Below are positions 13,578 through 23,564 of a stretch of DNA of 64,000 bases, piece by piece (the first letter of the stretch is position 1; every line of letters begins with the position of its first letter). The notes under the pieces were generated by a model. That model ran no database searches and was not told where the DNA came from. It saw nothing but the letters and a program-made list of their open reading frames with translations. The position numbers and the translations under genes were made by a program. Source of the stretch: Phanerochaete sordida (Eukaryota; Basidiomycota; Agaricomycetes; Polyporales; Phanerochaetaceae). Location of the stretch: assembly GCA_019973155.2 (NCBI GenBank), contig BPQB01000090.1:60457-124456 (forward strand), written 5' to 3'.

Positions 13578-15867
13578 TCACAACCCAGCAGCCGTACGAT
13601 CCTGCTCGACCCAGACGGGCGGCGCGTTGTTCGGCGCAGGCCGCATCCTCGCCACGAATCCCAGCTGGTTCCACTTCGCCACCATGTCCGTGCTACCGGG
13701 GAAGAACACTGTGGACGTATCTGCGGCAGGTGAGTTCGCCTATGACTCACACGTGCTTCCAGGGAAGTGCTGACCTTGGGGCGTCTCGCGCAGGCCTCTC
13801 GACCATTTCATGCGCGGGAGCACGCTCAGCGTCGTCACAAAGTCACTGTTTGCTCCGGCAGCCCGCAGGGCTTGGATGGCCTCTTTCCGAGGGATGACGT
13901 CGTCAGGACGCGTAGAAGGCCACCTGCGACATTGAGGTCAGTAAACTGCATGAAGTGCCATTACGAGTTAACGGACCAATGCGTGTTGCACAGGTCGAAG
14001 TTGCTCTGCCAGGGAAGGCTGAGCCCGCGCGTAAGGAAACCCGGGCGCACTTTGTCGTGGTCGACGCGGAACGGCGGACGCAGGCCCGTCGGAATGCCAA
14101 CCGTGTCCCACGTTTCGTCGAGCTTCGCGATCCAGAAGGCTTCGACGCCCGGGAAGAGCGGGTCGCCGATCGCCTGCTCCAGCGCGGCGCGCGTGAGCAC
14201 CATCGGCTGCTCGTCCGGCGGGTAGTCCTCGAGCACGGTTGGTGTGCCCAGCGGCTTGCCGCGCACGAAGACGCCGTTCTTCCACGCCTCGAAGCGGTCG
14301 TACTGCAGCCGGGTCAGCGCGGCGAACCGGCGGATGGGCTCGCCTGCGGTGACGAGGCTGGGCACAATGCCGGGCTCGAGGGCGTTCCCTGGCCGTCGCC
14401 GCCTCGTGAGTGCGCGGACGTTCCTGTAGAATTTGACCTGACTTACCGTCGTCTCCAGAGAGCCGGGGCATGAGCTGCGCGTGGGACATCGCTTTGTTGC
14501 GGAAGTCGGGCTCACGGAGCTTTCCGAAGACGTGCTCCCTGAACGCTTGGCTTTCCGGCCCCGTAGACGAAAGCAATGGCTCTAGAGGCTGGAAATCGCC
14601 GAACGCTCCTGGGCCTGAGGAAGAACAACATCATGAGCTATAGCTCTTGCCGCCGATATTTTGAAGCTTACCGTGTCCCTGAAAGACTTTTTCGTTTACC
14701 CAGGACAGGTTGTAGGTCGTCATCAGGACGGGCCAGATATCTTTGTAGAAGTCAGTCCCAGAATGTTCTTGATAGCCCATGCTGATCTTGTATTTATTCT
14801 CCAGAATGTCGTAGAGAGACGTTGGCGAGTGCATGCCCCATGCGAACTTTGGAGGAGCTGTGCAGACCGTCGCTCGGCAATGGGGTGTGACTCTGTCAAA
14901 TGGTAATTCAGGACTACTCCAAGTAGTCGAGGGACGAAGGCTTACCGCTCGGCCATTTCGGGCCTAGCAGGGTGCATGACATGCACGCTGACCCAACCAT
15001 CGCAGATATCGTCAATCCAGTCGATGCTGTCGAGCTCAGAGATGATCGCGGGCTGCTGGAGTGCACTGGCCTCGACGCGCACTGAACGTGCTCTCCCGCT
15101 GCCGCCCAGGAAGACCAGGCGGCCTAGCAGATCTGAGCGTAGCTCTCCCAGGACGACACGGACTTTGCGGCTGGAGTCTGACCCGTCGAACGTGCCTGAG
15201 AGCTCCATAGGTGGGCTGCCAGGCCCGAAGGTCCTTGCCCCCGGATCGACGATGAGGTGTCTGCGCCCCTCGAGACTGGCATCGAAGGGACTACCGTCGA
15301 GCTGTGCGCCGTCGAGCGGATCTGTGTCGGGGTTGCGTAGCGTTGTCTTCCGCGGACGGTACATGCCTGGAACTGGTGAGCCCGACGAAGCTGCTGCGTA
15401 CATGATCATGTAGCTCACCGCTGGACTCATAGTACGCAGCTTTCTTGTTCGCAACATGCACAGTCCAGACGAACTCGTATCCCTGCGAGAGATTGATCTC
15501 TCCAAGTGGGTTACCATTTACGTCGTAGGCATACACCCGAAATCTGACAGCCTTTTGAATTTACAGGAGTTAGCTGCAATCGACGATCATCTCACGAAGT
15601 ACTCACCTGACGCTTGATCCTCTGGTGCTTGTCGCGGAAGCTCTCTAGGGGACCAAACGGAGGCTCGGTGAGACCAGGGACCTCGGGCGCGTAGTAATAC
15701 TCGACTGGATCCGTATCGTCTCGAGTGCCATCGGGCAGAACACCAGAGTCGCCCACACGAGCGAAACCAATAGGCGGGAAGATTTCGACACGGGCGATTT
15801 GGTATGGATCGACAGGTGGGTATTGCTTCCCCCTGCTGGGGTCGTATGGGGTGAAGATGTTTGACAT
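13578..15867 (-). CDS. LodA-like quinoprotein amino-acid oxidase
   Basis: Member of the LodA/GoxA family, whose characterised bacterial members oxidise lysine or glycine with a cysteine tryptophylquinone (CTQ) cofactor made from their own Cys and Trp. Eight exons: 15867-15607, 15551-15419, 15366-14946, 14892-14672, 14614-14447, 14388-13977, 13923-13775 and 13720-13578; phases agree throughout, giving 635 residues. Family motifs: FPPIGFARVGDS and HQRIKRQAVRFRVYAYD near the N-terminus, TVHVANKKAAYYE, RLQYDRFEAWKNG, LPWQSNFDLCNTHWW, STRPDDV and MKWSRG. Candidate CTQ residues are Cys535 and Trp579 (inferred by motif). It faces the same way as the ferritin-like gene and is two genes from the LodB-like gene. 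No signal peptide is seen. Confidence 0.9.
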
Positions 15868-16361
15868 CGTAGAGGCAGCGGCGATACAGGTCCTGATGGG
15901 CTGCAGCGCGTGCGTGAGCCGCTCTTATCTTGCTGTCCAGGCGTAGGCACGGCGTGCAGCTTGCGTGTGCATCCCATGATCACTTGGCGGAGAACTAGGC
16001 TGTGAAGGCCGCTCAATGAAATTGAACGCATGCATGGAACCCTTTCCAGATTCCTGGAGCAAGATACCGATCACGTTCCTTTTACTTCACAGCGAGCCTC
16101 ACGATGTGCGTTTCAGACCGATCTGGGTACGATCTCATCGTGCCCCATTGGCCACGGGTGCACTCGTAGGCCAACGTAACCTTGTTGATTTATCACCTTG
16201 TGGTCATAACACGCGTTTGCATGGAAGCCCTGCTGGTCGCCCTCGTTAGGATCAGCTCTCTGTGCAGTGGTACTTTTCGTTCGGATCTGCGTCAGGATGA
16301 CAAGGTCATATTCGAGCACTTCTTGACATTACTAGGACACGCAGCGTAGCGAAGTGGAATC
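15868..16361. other. intergenic between LodA-like and ferritin-like genes
   Basis: Promoter side of the LodA-like gene and 3' side of the ferritin-like gene. No coding frame with recognisable features was seen. Confidence 0.5.
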
Positions 16362-17857
16362 CTAAGCGGGACCCAGGTCGCTCATGCTGAACACAATCTT
16401 CGAAATCTCGTCCTTCACAGCCTCATCTTCAGCTACGCCGAGCGCCATCTCCAGGAGAGCGCTGAGAGCATTGAACAGCGCGGACGGCGTGAGACAATCT
16501 TCAGAGTAAGGGGGATAGAACTCGAAGCATGGTGCGGCGAAGCGGCCAGGGGTAATCTCCTGGCCTGCGAGCGCGTGCATGGCCGGCGAGAGGATTGCGA
16601 CCATAATTCGTCTGATTTGACGCAGCAGCTGCGTCTGCGAGACGGAATCCAGGTCCTCTTCACGGAAGCGATCGATCGCCTGCAAGAGATAGCAGTACGA
16701 GGCGTTGACAGCCAACGAGAGCTAACGGGGCCACGGACTCAGTGGTTGAGGGATAGAAAGGGTGGGCGGGCTCACGAAAAATGCAACCATGTTCCCGTTC
16801 TCCCAGTACTTTTCCGTAGACGGCTCGTCGATGTAGTTGATACATTTCCAGTTCATGCGCATCTGGTACAGCTCAACGAAGAGGGCGTAGTGCGACTCTG
16901 GTATACCGAGGCTGCCTTCGCCCTGATCGACGATGGTCTGCAGGGCTTTGAGGGCCGAGTCCTTGTCCGTGATGACGGTCATGTTGCTGTCGAAGAAGTC
17001 TGCGCCTCGAAACTGGTGGTATACATCGCCGCCGAATAGATCAGGGTCCTTCTGTGCGACTGCCTGAATGCCTACATCTTCGCTCAGACGCGCCTCGAAT
17101 GGGACCTCAGACGACTTACCGCGCTCGAGCTCCTTGTAGAACTGGCCAATGCTCATATATGTCGGGGCTACATTATTCGCCTTCGCCTGATGGTGCATGT
17201 CCAGGAGGTCAGACTCAGACGGCATGTATGGTGCCTCGAGCTGCAGTCACCATCGTTCAGTTAAACCTCCATACTCAATGTAATGAGATTTTCTTGCCTT
17301 CAGGAAGCACTCCAGATTTTCTTTATCTGCGGGACGGAGCACCATGTCGACATTGTCGAAGAGAATTGACGACGGATAGCTCGGGACGAATTTGTGGTTG
17401 TACAGCGGCTGCGAGCCTCCCAAAGACGCCAGCATGTTTCCAGCTAACGCAAGATGCAGCATCTCTTGCTCGGCGATAGCTGCGGGGCAAGAAATCAAAA
17501 ATATGTACGCTGCACAAGCAAGGCTTTGAGGCCTACCAAGGATGTTGAACCGCGCCTTCGTACCCCACCCTCCGTTGTCGTGATGGATGCTGTTCAGAGC
17601 GCAGAAATAGATAGGCATAGTACTGAGCTCGATCTTCATGCCCTGTATGCATACAATGTCAGATTGTGAGGACTCTGGTGGATAATTAGCCGTGAACTGA
17701 CCGTCTTCACATGCTCGATGATGTCGTTCTTTGTCCAGCTCTCAGGACCACCGATGGGCGGACCTTTGACGGGTACGTGAAAGGCGGACCCAGGTAGGGT
17801 AACGAAGTCTCCAGGATTCTTGGTGACGGGACCATGGAGGGCGAACTTGGCGGGCAT
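16362..17857 (-). CDS. ferritin-like (VioB N-terminal type) protein
   Basis: Protein with the ferritin-like domain found at the N-terminus of VioB/RebD-type iminophenyl-pyruvate dimer synthases. Exons on the minus strand: 17857-17702, 17642-17537, 17479-17298, 17240-16776 and 16721-16362, giving 422 residues from the ATG at 17857. Helix 1 is MKIELSTMPIYF, with a candidate metal-binding Glu; helix 2 is AIAEQEMLHLALAGNML, with an ExxH pair. A conserved NPGDFVTLPGSAF...GPPIGGPESW precedes them. The intron 17241-17297 is GC-AG. A GTAAGT...AAG stretch of 42 nt (17078-17119) inside the fourth exon could also be spliced without changing frame. The true start may be upstream, since coding-like sequence continues to about 18,005 and a possible first exon lies near 18,130. 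It is shorter than VioB (about 1000 residues). Confidence 0.8.
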
Positions 17858-18375
17858 GGTCTGCACACGGAGGTTGAACAGGTCAGCGAGTCCAAGAGAG
17901 CGCAGCCGTCCTGCGGTACGTCGTGTATTTAGCGATACCGGTGAACTGCGAAGCTGCCACTCACCTAGCGCTCTTGCCTGCTGACTCTGGATGGGACGAA
18001 TGACCACGTACCTGCCTGAAGGGGTTCACAGCGCGAACTGCAAGTGCCACTTAATCAGGTGGATTCGGTCATGGGGGCAGCGGGTTGCTCGACGTGGGGG
18101 GCTTGGATGTTATCGATAACGTATGGCATGGTAGGAGTAGTTCTCCGCGTCGCTCGAAGACGTCCCCGTAGGGAACACGCCCATCCTCGTGCATCTAGAC
18201 ACTGGTCCATCGCACGCAAGATAGTGGATCATGTGAAGAGCATGGTGCGTTCATGAGTCTAATTAGCGCTGGAATGTTGGAAAGGGTCCGTGTGACGCGG
18301 AGGAGTCTTGAGGCAGTCGCTATCGATGGGCAGTGGAGGATCTAACTGAAACAGTCAAGTTGTGCCAGGGCATCC
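17858..18375. promoter_or_regulatory. divergent promoter region of the ferritin-like and LodB-like genes
   Basis: About 520 bp separate the two divergent starts. Part of it (to about 18,130) may hold the 5' exon of the ferritin-like gene: a frame beginning MPYVIDNIQAPHVEQ at about 18,129 looks coding but does not join the next exon in phase. A shared promoter would allow co-regulation; this is inference from layout. Confidence 0.4.
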
Positions 18376-19849
18376 ATGCCAGACAGCACGCACCTCTACG
18401 ACGGTATGCATTCCAACGGCGTCCGTACATGAAAGCACAGCCGAGGCTGATGTCTGGGCAGTCATTGTCGTCGGTGGAGGACCGGCTGGTTGTGCGACTG
18501 CCTTGTCCTTGACTAAGAATGACGCGCCCGCAGGGTTGCGTGTTCTTGTGCTCGACGACGCCGAGCAAAATGCTTTCAAGGTGCGTCAGCATCCATTGCC
18601 ACGGTGAGCGAGAAAAGGTCGCTCACCAGTCGGTAGATAGGCGAGAGCCTGCCAGCCTCCGCGCGGCGCACGCTAGCGATGCTCCATCCGACGTTGAATG
18701 AACGACTAGCAGTAGACACCGCGCAAGGTCTGCATCACATGTGCACCGGAAACGCGTCAGCCTGGGCAGGCCCGCATCTCGAGGAGACATACGCACTGAT
18801 GAATCCCTACGGCCACGGTTGGCACCTCGGGCGTGCGCGCTTTGACGAGGCCCTGCGCGAAGCCTGTGGGCCGCTCTTGCGCAAGGGGAAGGCTGTGGAT
18901 GTGCGTCGCGTCGATGGCCGTGGAGATCAAGCGCACTGCTGGGAGATTGACGCAACGATGTCATCCACTGGCGAAACTGAGACGTTCCGGGCACGCTGGA
19001 TCGTGGATGCGACGGGACGCAAAGCGAGTATCGCCCGCAAGGTCTGCAAAATCCTACTCAGTCTGGCGGATATAGTCCTGACGGGAGATCGATAACGTAC
19101 CTCAGCTCGGTGCGAAAGTACGCAAGCACTCAGACCTGCTCGCCTTCTACGCACTCTTCACGACGACGGAGCCAGAGACCGACACCGACAACCGCACGTT
19201 GATCGAGGCCGCACCCTCCGGGTGGTGGTACTCCGCACGGCTACCGCACGGACGGCGCCTCGTCACATACACGACTTCGCCGACTGACACGACAGCGCGC
19301 GTCGCGCGAACCGCTGCCGGCTTCCAGGACAAGCTCCGCAGGGAGACGGTGCACATCGCGCGAGCGCTCGAGCAGGACGGCGTGCCTGCATACGAGATGG
19401 CAGCGGAGTCGCGATTTGTGTCGCACACAAGCGCGTGCTCTGCTGTCCTCGAGCCGTACGCCGCCTGGGAGCCTGCGCCAGCGGGCCCTGATGGTGCGAG
19501 TGATACGTCTAGCGGACGTGGCTGGTGTGCCGTCGGCGACGCCGCGCTGGCATTCGACCCGCTGTCATCGCAGGGCATCATCACTGCGCTGAACACCGGA
19601 GCGTTCCTGGGCGGAGTTCTCGCGCGCCAGCTGGGAATCGTGGAACCTCCGACGAGTGGAGAGGAGGTGGATGGTGTACGCGCTGTTTGTGCAATACATG
19701 ACGCGTATGAGCAGGTGCGCGTCATGTACGACGAGGGAAGAGCTTACTATTATAGCATTGTGGACCGATTCGAGGCCGACACGATTGGTAGTGAGGACAA
19801 GAATAGTGTAGACAGCAGCTTCTGGAAAAAGATGCAGGTCACTTTGTAG
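18376..19849 (+). CDS. LodB-like FAD-dependent monooxygenase
   Basis: Flavoprotein of the tryptophan-halogenase-like/LodB group. LodB is needed in bacteria to build the CTQ cofactor of LodA. Exons: 18376-18403, 18441-18580, 18637-19041 and 19106-19849, giving 438 residues. FAD-binding motifs are VIVVGGGPAGCATAL, GRARFDEALREA, WIVDATGRKASIARK and GWCAVGDAALAFDPLSSQG; the GESLP segment typical of the group follows the second intron. Where halogenases have WxWxIP this protein has GWWYSARLP, so halogenation is not supported. The first intron would be only 37 nt, so the N-terminal 9 residues are uncertain. Its position beside the LodA-like gene supports a maturation role. Confidence 0.88.
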
Positions 19850-20155
19850 TTTGGGATTCATCATGGCTATCTGCGTGAGATATATTGAGCGTATGGCGGT
19901 ATGGCGTTCAAATTGAGCCAGAGGCTGCTGTGCTATCAGTGCGCCATACGATGGATTGTGGACCGACATACCAGCGCGCGCGGCCTGTAAATGTTTGATG
20001 GCACATTTGAAGTAGTCTGGGATGCTAAGACACGATGATTTATGCAAGTGTACGCACCTGGATCTCGCTCCGTCATATTATGATACGCATGTGAGGCAGA
20101 GAAGTGCAGTTGGAGAGTCTACGGTACTACAGCAGGAGGCGGCCGTCATATTCAA

Positions 20156-21087
20156 TCACCAGGAAGGCTCGAACTTTGCCTGGATGGAATGTACATATTA
20201 GCATGGCGCAAGAAAGCAAAACATGGGGGAACACAAACATTAGCAATATCCTTATCCACAGCTACGACGACCGTCGTATGAAGATCGAATATCGTTCCCA
20301 TCTCTTGCTGACAAGTAATGCAAGCGGCGGATACAATCCCGGACACATGTTGCACGCATTCCAGGGACATCAGAGCAGTGCTTGAAGTACATCGACGGAG
20401 TGTGTCCTTGACGTAGGGCAGGTATGCATTGTTCCACCACTTCGTGGCGCAATTCCCGCAATGAGGGGGACTGCGGTTTTTGAAATTGTCTTTCCAAAGT
20501 TTATGCGCATCCAGGCGATGAGTATTGTTGAGGCGCTGTTCCCGGTAGCGCAAGAGGTCGAGATACGCCACCGCAGGGAGGTCTTCCAGCTCGGGACATG
20601 CAAGTCCCAGGGGTGGGTGCTTAAGCGTCGCTTTCGCCGCAAGAATAGCAGCATCGCACAGACGGAAGCGGCACGCGACGGCGTACACGCGCATGGGCTC
20701 GGTTTCCAGGAGTCCCTGGCCCAGCAGCAGCCCACCCAGCAGCGTCTTTGCTCCAAGGATCATGTACTTCTCGGCTGCCGCGAGCATCTTCCTGAGTACC
20801 CCGAGCTCTGGGGCTTGCAGCGGCTTGCCGGGATAGAGGACGTGTAGGAGACCACTGAGCGTCTCCCCGTCCTCGGAGAGGTCGACGATGGGCAGCTTCG
20901 CTTCTTCGTTCGGGGAGGACGAAGGAGGGGCCATGGGAGGCAGAACGGGCAGAGAGAACATGCCTGCAAAGACAACGGAGGCCTCGGAGAGGATGAGACG
21001 ATGGGCACGGAAGTGAATATCGTCGGACGAGCGCAGGATGACGTCCGCTGTGGGACTGTTGAAGGCTTCGTGGAAGTTCATCGCCAT
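20156..21087 (-). CDS. BTB/POZ domain protein
   Basis: BTB/POZ protein of the fungal nuclear/adaptor type. The domain occupies roughly residues 10-150: FNSPTADVILRSSDDIHFRAH, LILSEAS, then LPIVDLSEDGETLSGLLHVLYPG and KYMILGAKTLL. The rest is helical with several Cys (CGNCATKWW; CITCQQEMG), which could bind a metal. Unspliced, the frame ends at 20152. Removing a likely 59-nt intron after DKDIAN gives a short tail (AKFEPSW) ending at 20156, which fits family ends better. Such proteins may serve Cul3 ligases or dimerise transcription factors; no partner domain is present. Confidence 0.85.
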
Positions 21088-21757
21088 GCTTGAGCACTTA
21101 GGACTGCAAGAAAGTCAGAGTCGAGCTGTGATGGAGGGGGAGCGACGTACCTGCAAGACAGACGTAGTCAAGTTGAAGATGGGTCACCCTCGCTGGCGAG
21201 GCTGCGAGGCTATTGTACTCCATATTTGGGCAAAAGGCCTCGTGTCGTATCAACCTGCGAATCTTGACGCTATCCACAGTGATTCAACTGCTTCATGAGT
21301 GCGACAGAGTCTAGAAGATGGTGGTGTGCAACATGGCCGTTGGGACGAAGGTAGGCATGATCGATCGCAGCCAATGCCGCGACCACCTTCGTGGCGCTAA
21401 CCCTAACCCAAGCGTGCTCAGATTTCTGCTTTGCGCGCGAACACCAAGCAGGCCAACAGTATCGAGTGGATTACGAAGTAAGCAAAGCAGCTCTTTTGAT
21501 ACAACAGCCGACACCGTGTCTAGATACAATTTCCGGGTAATGAGAGCGGATGTAAAGGAGTGCTCCTAGTGAAGACAGCCAGACCAGAACTACGAGCAGA
21601 CACCAGCAGATACCAAGGGAAAAATAGCAGCATATGGAAACCAGGAAGTAGTAGAGCAACATGTACGCATGTTATGAGGATGAAGGAGCGTGGGTGGCCG
21701 TGTATGAACCGAAGAAAGCAAGGATCTAAGGTAGAGGACGGGGCGCCAGGTCTAGGT
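21088..21757. other. intergenic, no supported gene
   Basis: Lies upstream of the BTB gene and downstream of the Pro/Ser-rich gene. It contains a short telomere-like run, two copies of CCCTAA near 21,400, which is too short to mean anything on its own. Confidence 0.4.
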
Positions 21758-22534
21758 CTAGATGATGATGCGCGAAGCAGGGGAGGGCGTGATGTGCGCG
21801 AGGGACCTCCGTGCGCCGCGGTTCGGTAATGGGCTGCCGGGCGAGACGGCGGTCTGGAGGGCCGTCCAGGTGTAGAGGCGCGGCGTGACGGACGGCGGGG
21901 GCGACGGGCTGCCGTACGAGAACGCGGCCGGGGCGTCGTTCTGCGGCGTCGTGGGGCGCGCGGGCACGGGGATGGGGATCGGGCTCGAGCGCGCGACGGC
22001 CATGGGCGCGAAGTCGGCGCGCACCTCGGTGCGCGGGAGCGGGACGAGGACGGGCGAGGGCGTGCGCGTCGGCGGGTCCCAGTCGGGGTTGCGTTCGCGG
22101 TAGGGCGTGCGCACGAAGGACGTCTGCGGGCGCGCGACGGCGCGGTACGTCTGGCCGTCGTCATCTGGTGAGAGCGGGGTGGGCACCGTTCTCACGGTCG
22201 CGCCGGCGCGCACGACGCCGTCCAGCGCGCGTCGCCGGAAGCCGAGCTCGACCTCCTCGGCGGAGAGGCCCTCGTCCTCCTGCGTGGGCGTGCCGCGGCC
22301 GCTCATGCTCGCCTCGCTCGAGCTGCTGCTCCCCACCTCCTCCAGGACGGGGCTGACCCCTCTGACGACGCTCTCCGGCGGGCAGACGCGCTCGTCTTCT
22401 GCGTCTGCGAAGAACTCCTCCGAGTCGGGGTCGAAGGGGTTCCAGTACGACCACCGCTCGTATGGTTGCGGCTGTTCGGGCTCGACGCGGACGGCGGGGG
22501 CGCTGTGAGTCTGGGAGTAGAGAGGGCGGCCCAT
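21758..22534 (-). CDS. hypothetical Pro/Ser-rich protein
   Basis: Intronless 258-residue protein starting MGRPLYSQTHSAPAVR. An acidic segment (FDPDSEEFFADAEDERV) and a Ser run precede a long Pro/Ser/Thr-rich tail with many S/T-P sites. No membrane segment, signal peptide or known domain is seen, and it looks largely disordered. The ATG at 22534 is preceded by a TATA-like CTTATA and a pyrimidine-rich leader, which supports this start. Codons are C/G-ending in a single frame over the whole length, which favours a real gene. Function unknown; clustered S/T-P sites suggest phosphorylation. Confidence 0.6.
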   Translation of the reverse strand: MGRPLYSQTHSAPAVRVEPEQPQPYERWSYWNPFDPDSEEFFADAEDERVCPPESVVRGVSPVLEEVGSSSSSEASMSGRGTPTQEDEGLSAEEVELGFRRRALDGVVRAGATVRTVPTPLSPDDDGQTYRAVARPQTSFVRTPYRERNPDWDPPTRTPSPVLVPLPRTEVRADFAPMAVARSSPIPIPVPARPTTPQNDAPAAFSYGSPSPPPSVTPRLYTWTALQTAVSPGSPLPNRGARRSLAHITPSPASRIII

Positions 22535-23564
22535 GGCGTGCTTTTGCGTCGAAGGGGGCGAAAGAGAAGAGGTAGTGTACAACGGTATAAGTACGGTGCT
22601 CTGAGAGCTTTTGGGGGGTATGCAGAGGCGGTGGCAGAGCACAAAAGTGCGGGGGCGCAGCCTTTTGACCAGATGTTCGGGGGCTGGCCCATGTGGACCC
22701 CCGATCACCCGGCCCTAAACGGACCCCGACTCCCATCATCGCCAGAAAAGGAAGGCAAGATATTCAGCGTTCACGCACGAGGGGGAGATAGAACGGCCTG
22801 CGGTGGGTTTCCGCACGCCTGGTCCCACTACCGACGCATTCTTCCTCACATTTGCGTTGCAAACATGACGTGGCCGTCTTACTCTGACATGAGAACATCA
22901 TGATTCATAGCGAAACTTGCCCGGGGTAGCACATTTTCCCCTACATGAATCCAGCAACGGGTCGAGGCCTCTCGTTCGACGTTACCCTACCCACAACGTT
23001 GTAACGCGGGAATAGAGAGCTTAAAGCTAGCTAATCGCATCCGCCATGCCTATTTCCGCCCCACCTCCCGAGTAGAAGCCAATAACCCCAGGTGCGCACG
23101 CCACGAAGTTTATGATCGACTCCGAGCCCTGTGGCAATTTACCGACGAGCGCACGTTGGCCGTACTCACGATAGTGCATAGAGTTCACCAGATTGACGTT
23201 ATCTGGCTGTGCTTCCTGTGCAGCCTGTCCTATCGCAATTTTCCGGCAAGTTTCCGCTGCTGTGGATCGCTGGCTGTACACCCACGCTAGACACGCACGC
23301 CCGACAGCACGACACTGCCTCGCCCTACCGCCACATGGAATGAACCGTGCAAAGACAGAGTTCTTCGAGAGATCTTCATTTCAGGGACGATGGAAGCACG
23401 CAACCCACGAGCCGCAGTCGCTGGAGCCCGCAGCATCCAACTCGTGCTGCGCACTCTACGTGTGGGAATAGCGATGTCTGCAAGAACAGGTACTACTATA
23501 CAAGAACAAAGCGACATAACAATTACAGTACAGCATCAAATCTCAGCAGGTCGTGAAAGATCGT
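22535..23564. other. 1 kb intergenic region, no supported gene
   Basis: Upstream of the Pro/Ser-rich gene and downstream of the MFS gene. Short frames only; nothing recognisable. Confidence 0.4.

Noticed and set aside
18376..19849. Tryptophan halogenase call for the flavoprotein
   Set aside because: The WxWxIP motif is absent, and the neighbouring LodA-like gene gives a better explanation.
21400..21412. Telomere-like CCCTAACCC run
   Set aside because: Only two repeat units inside a gene-dense region; chance is a sufficient explanation.
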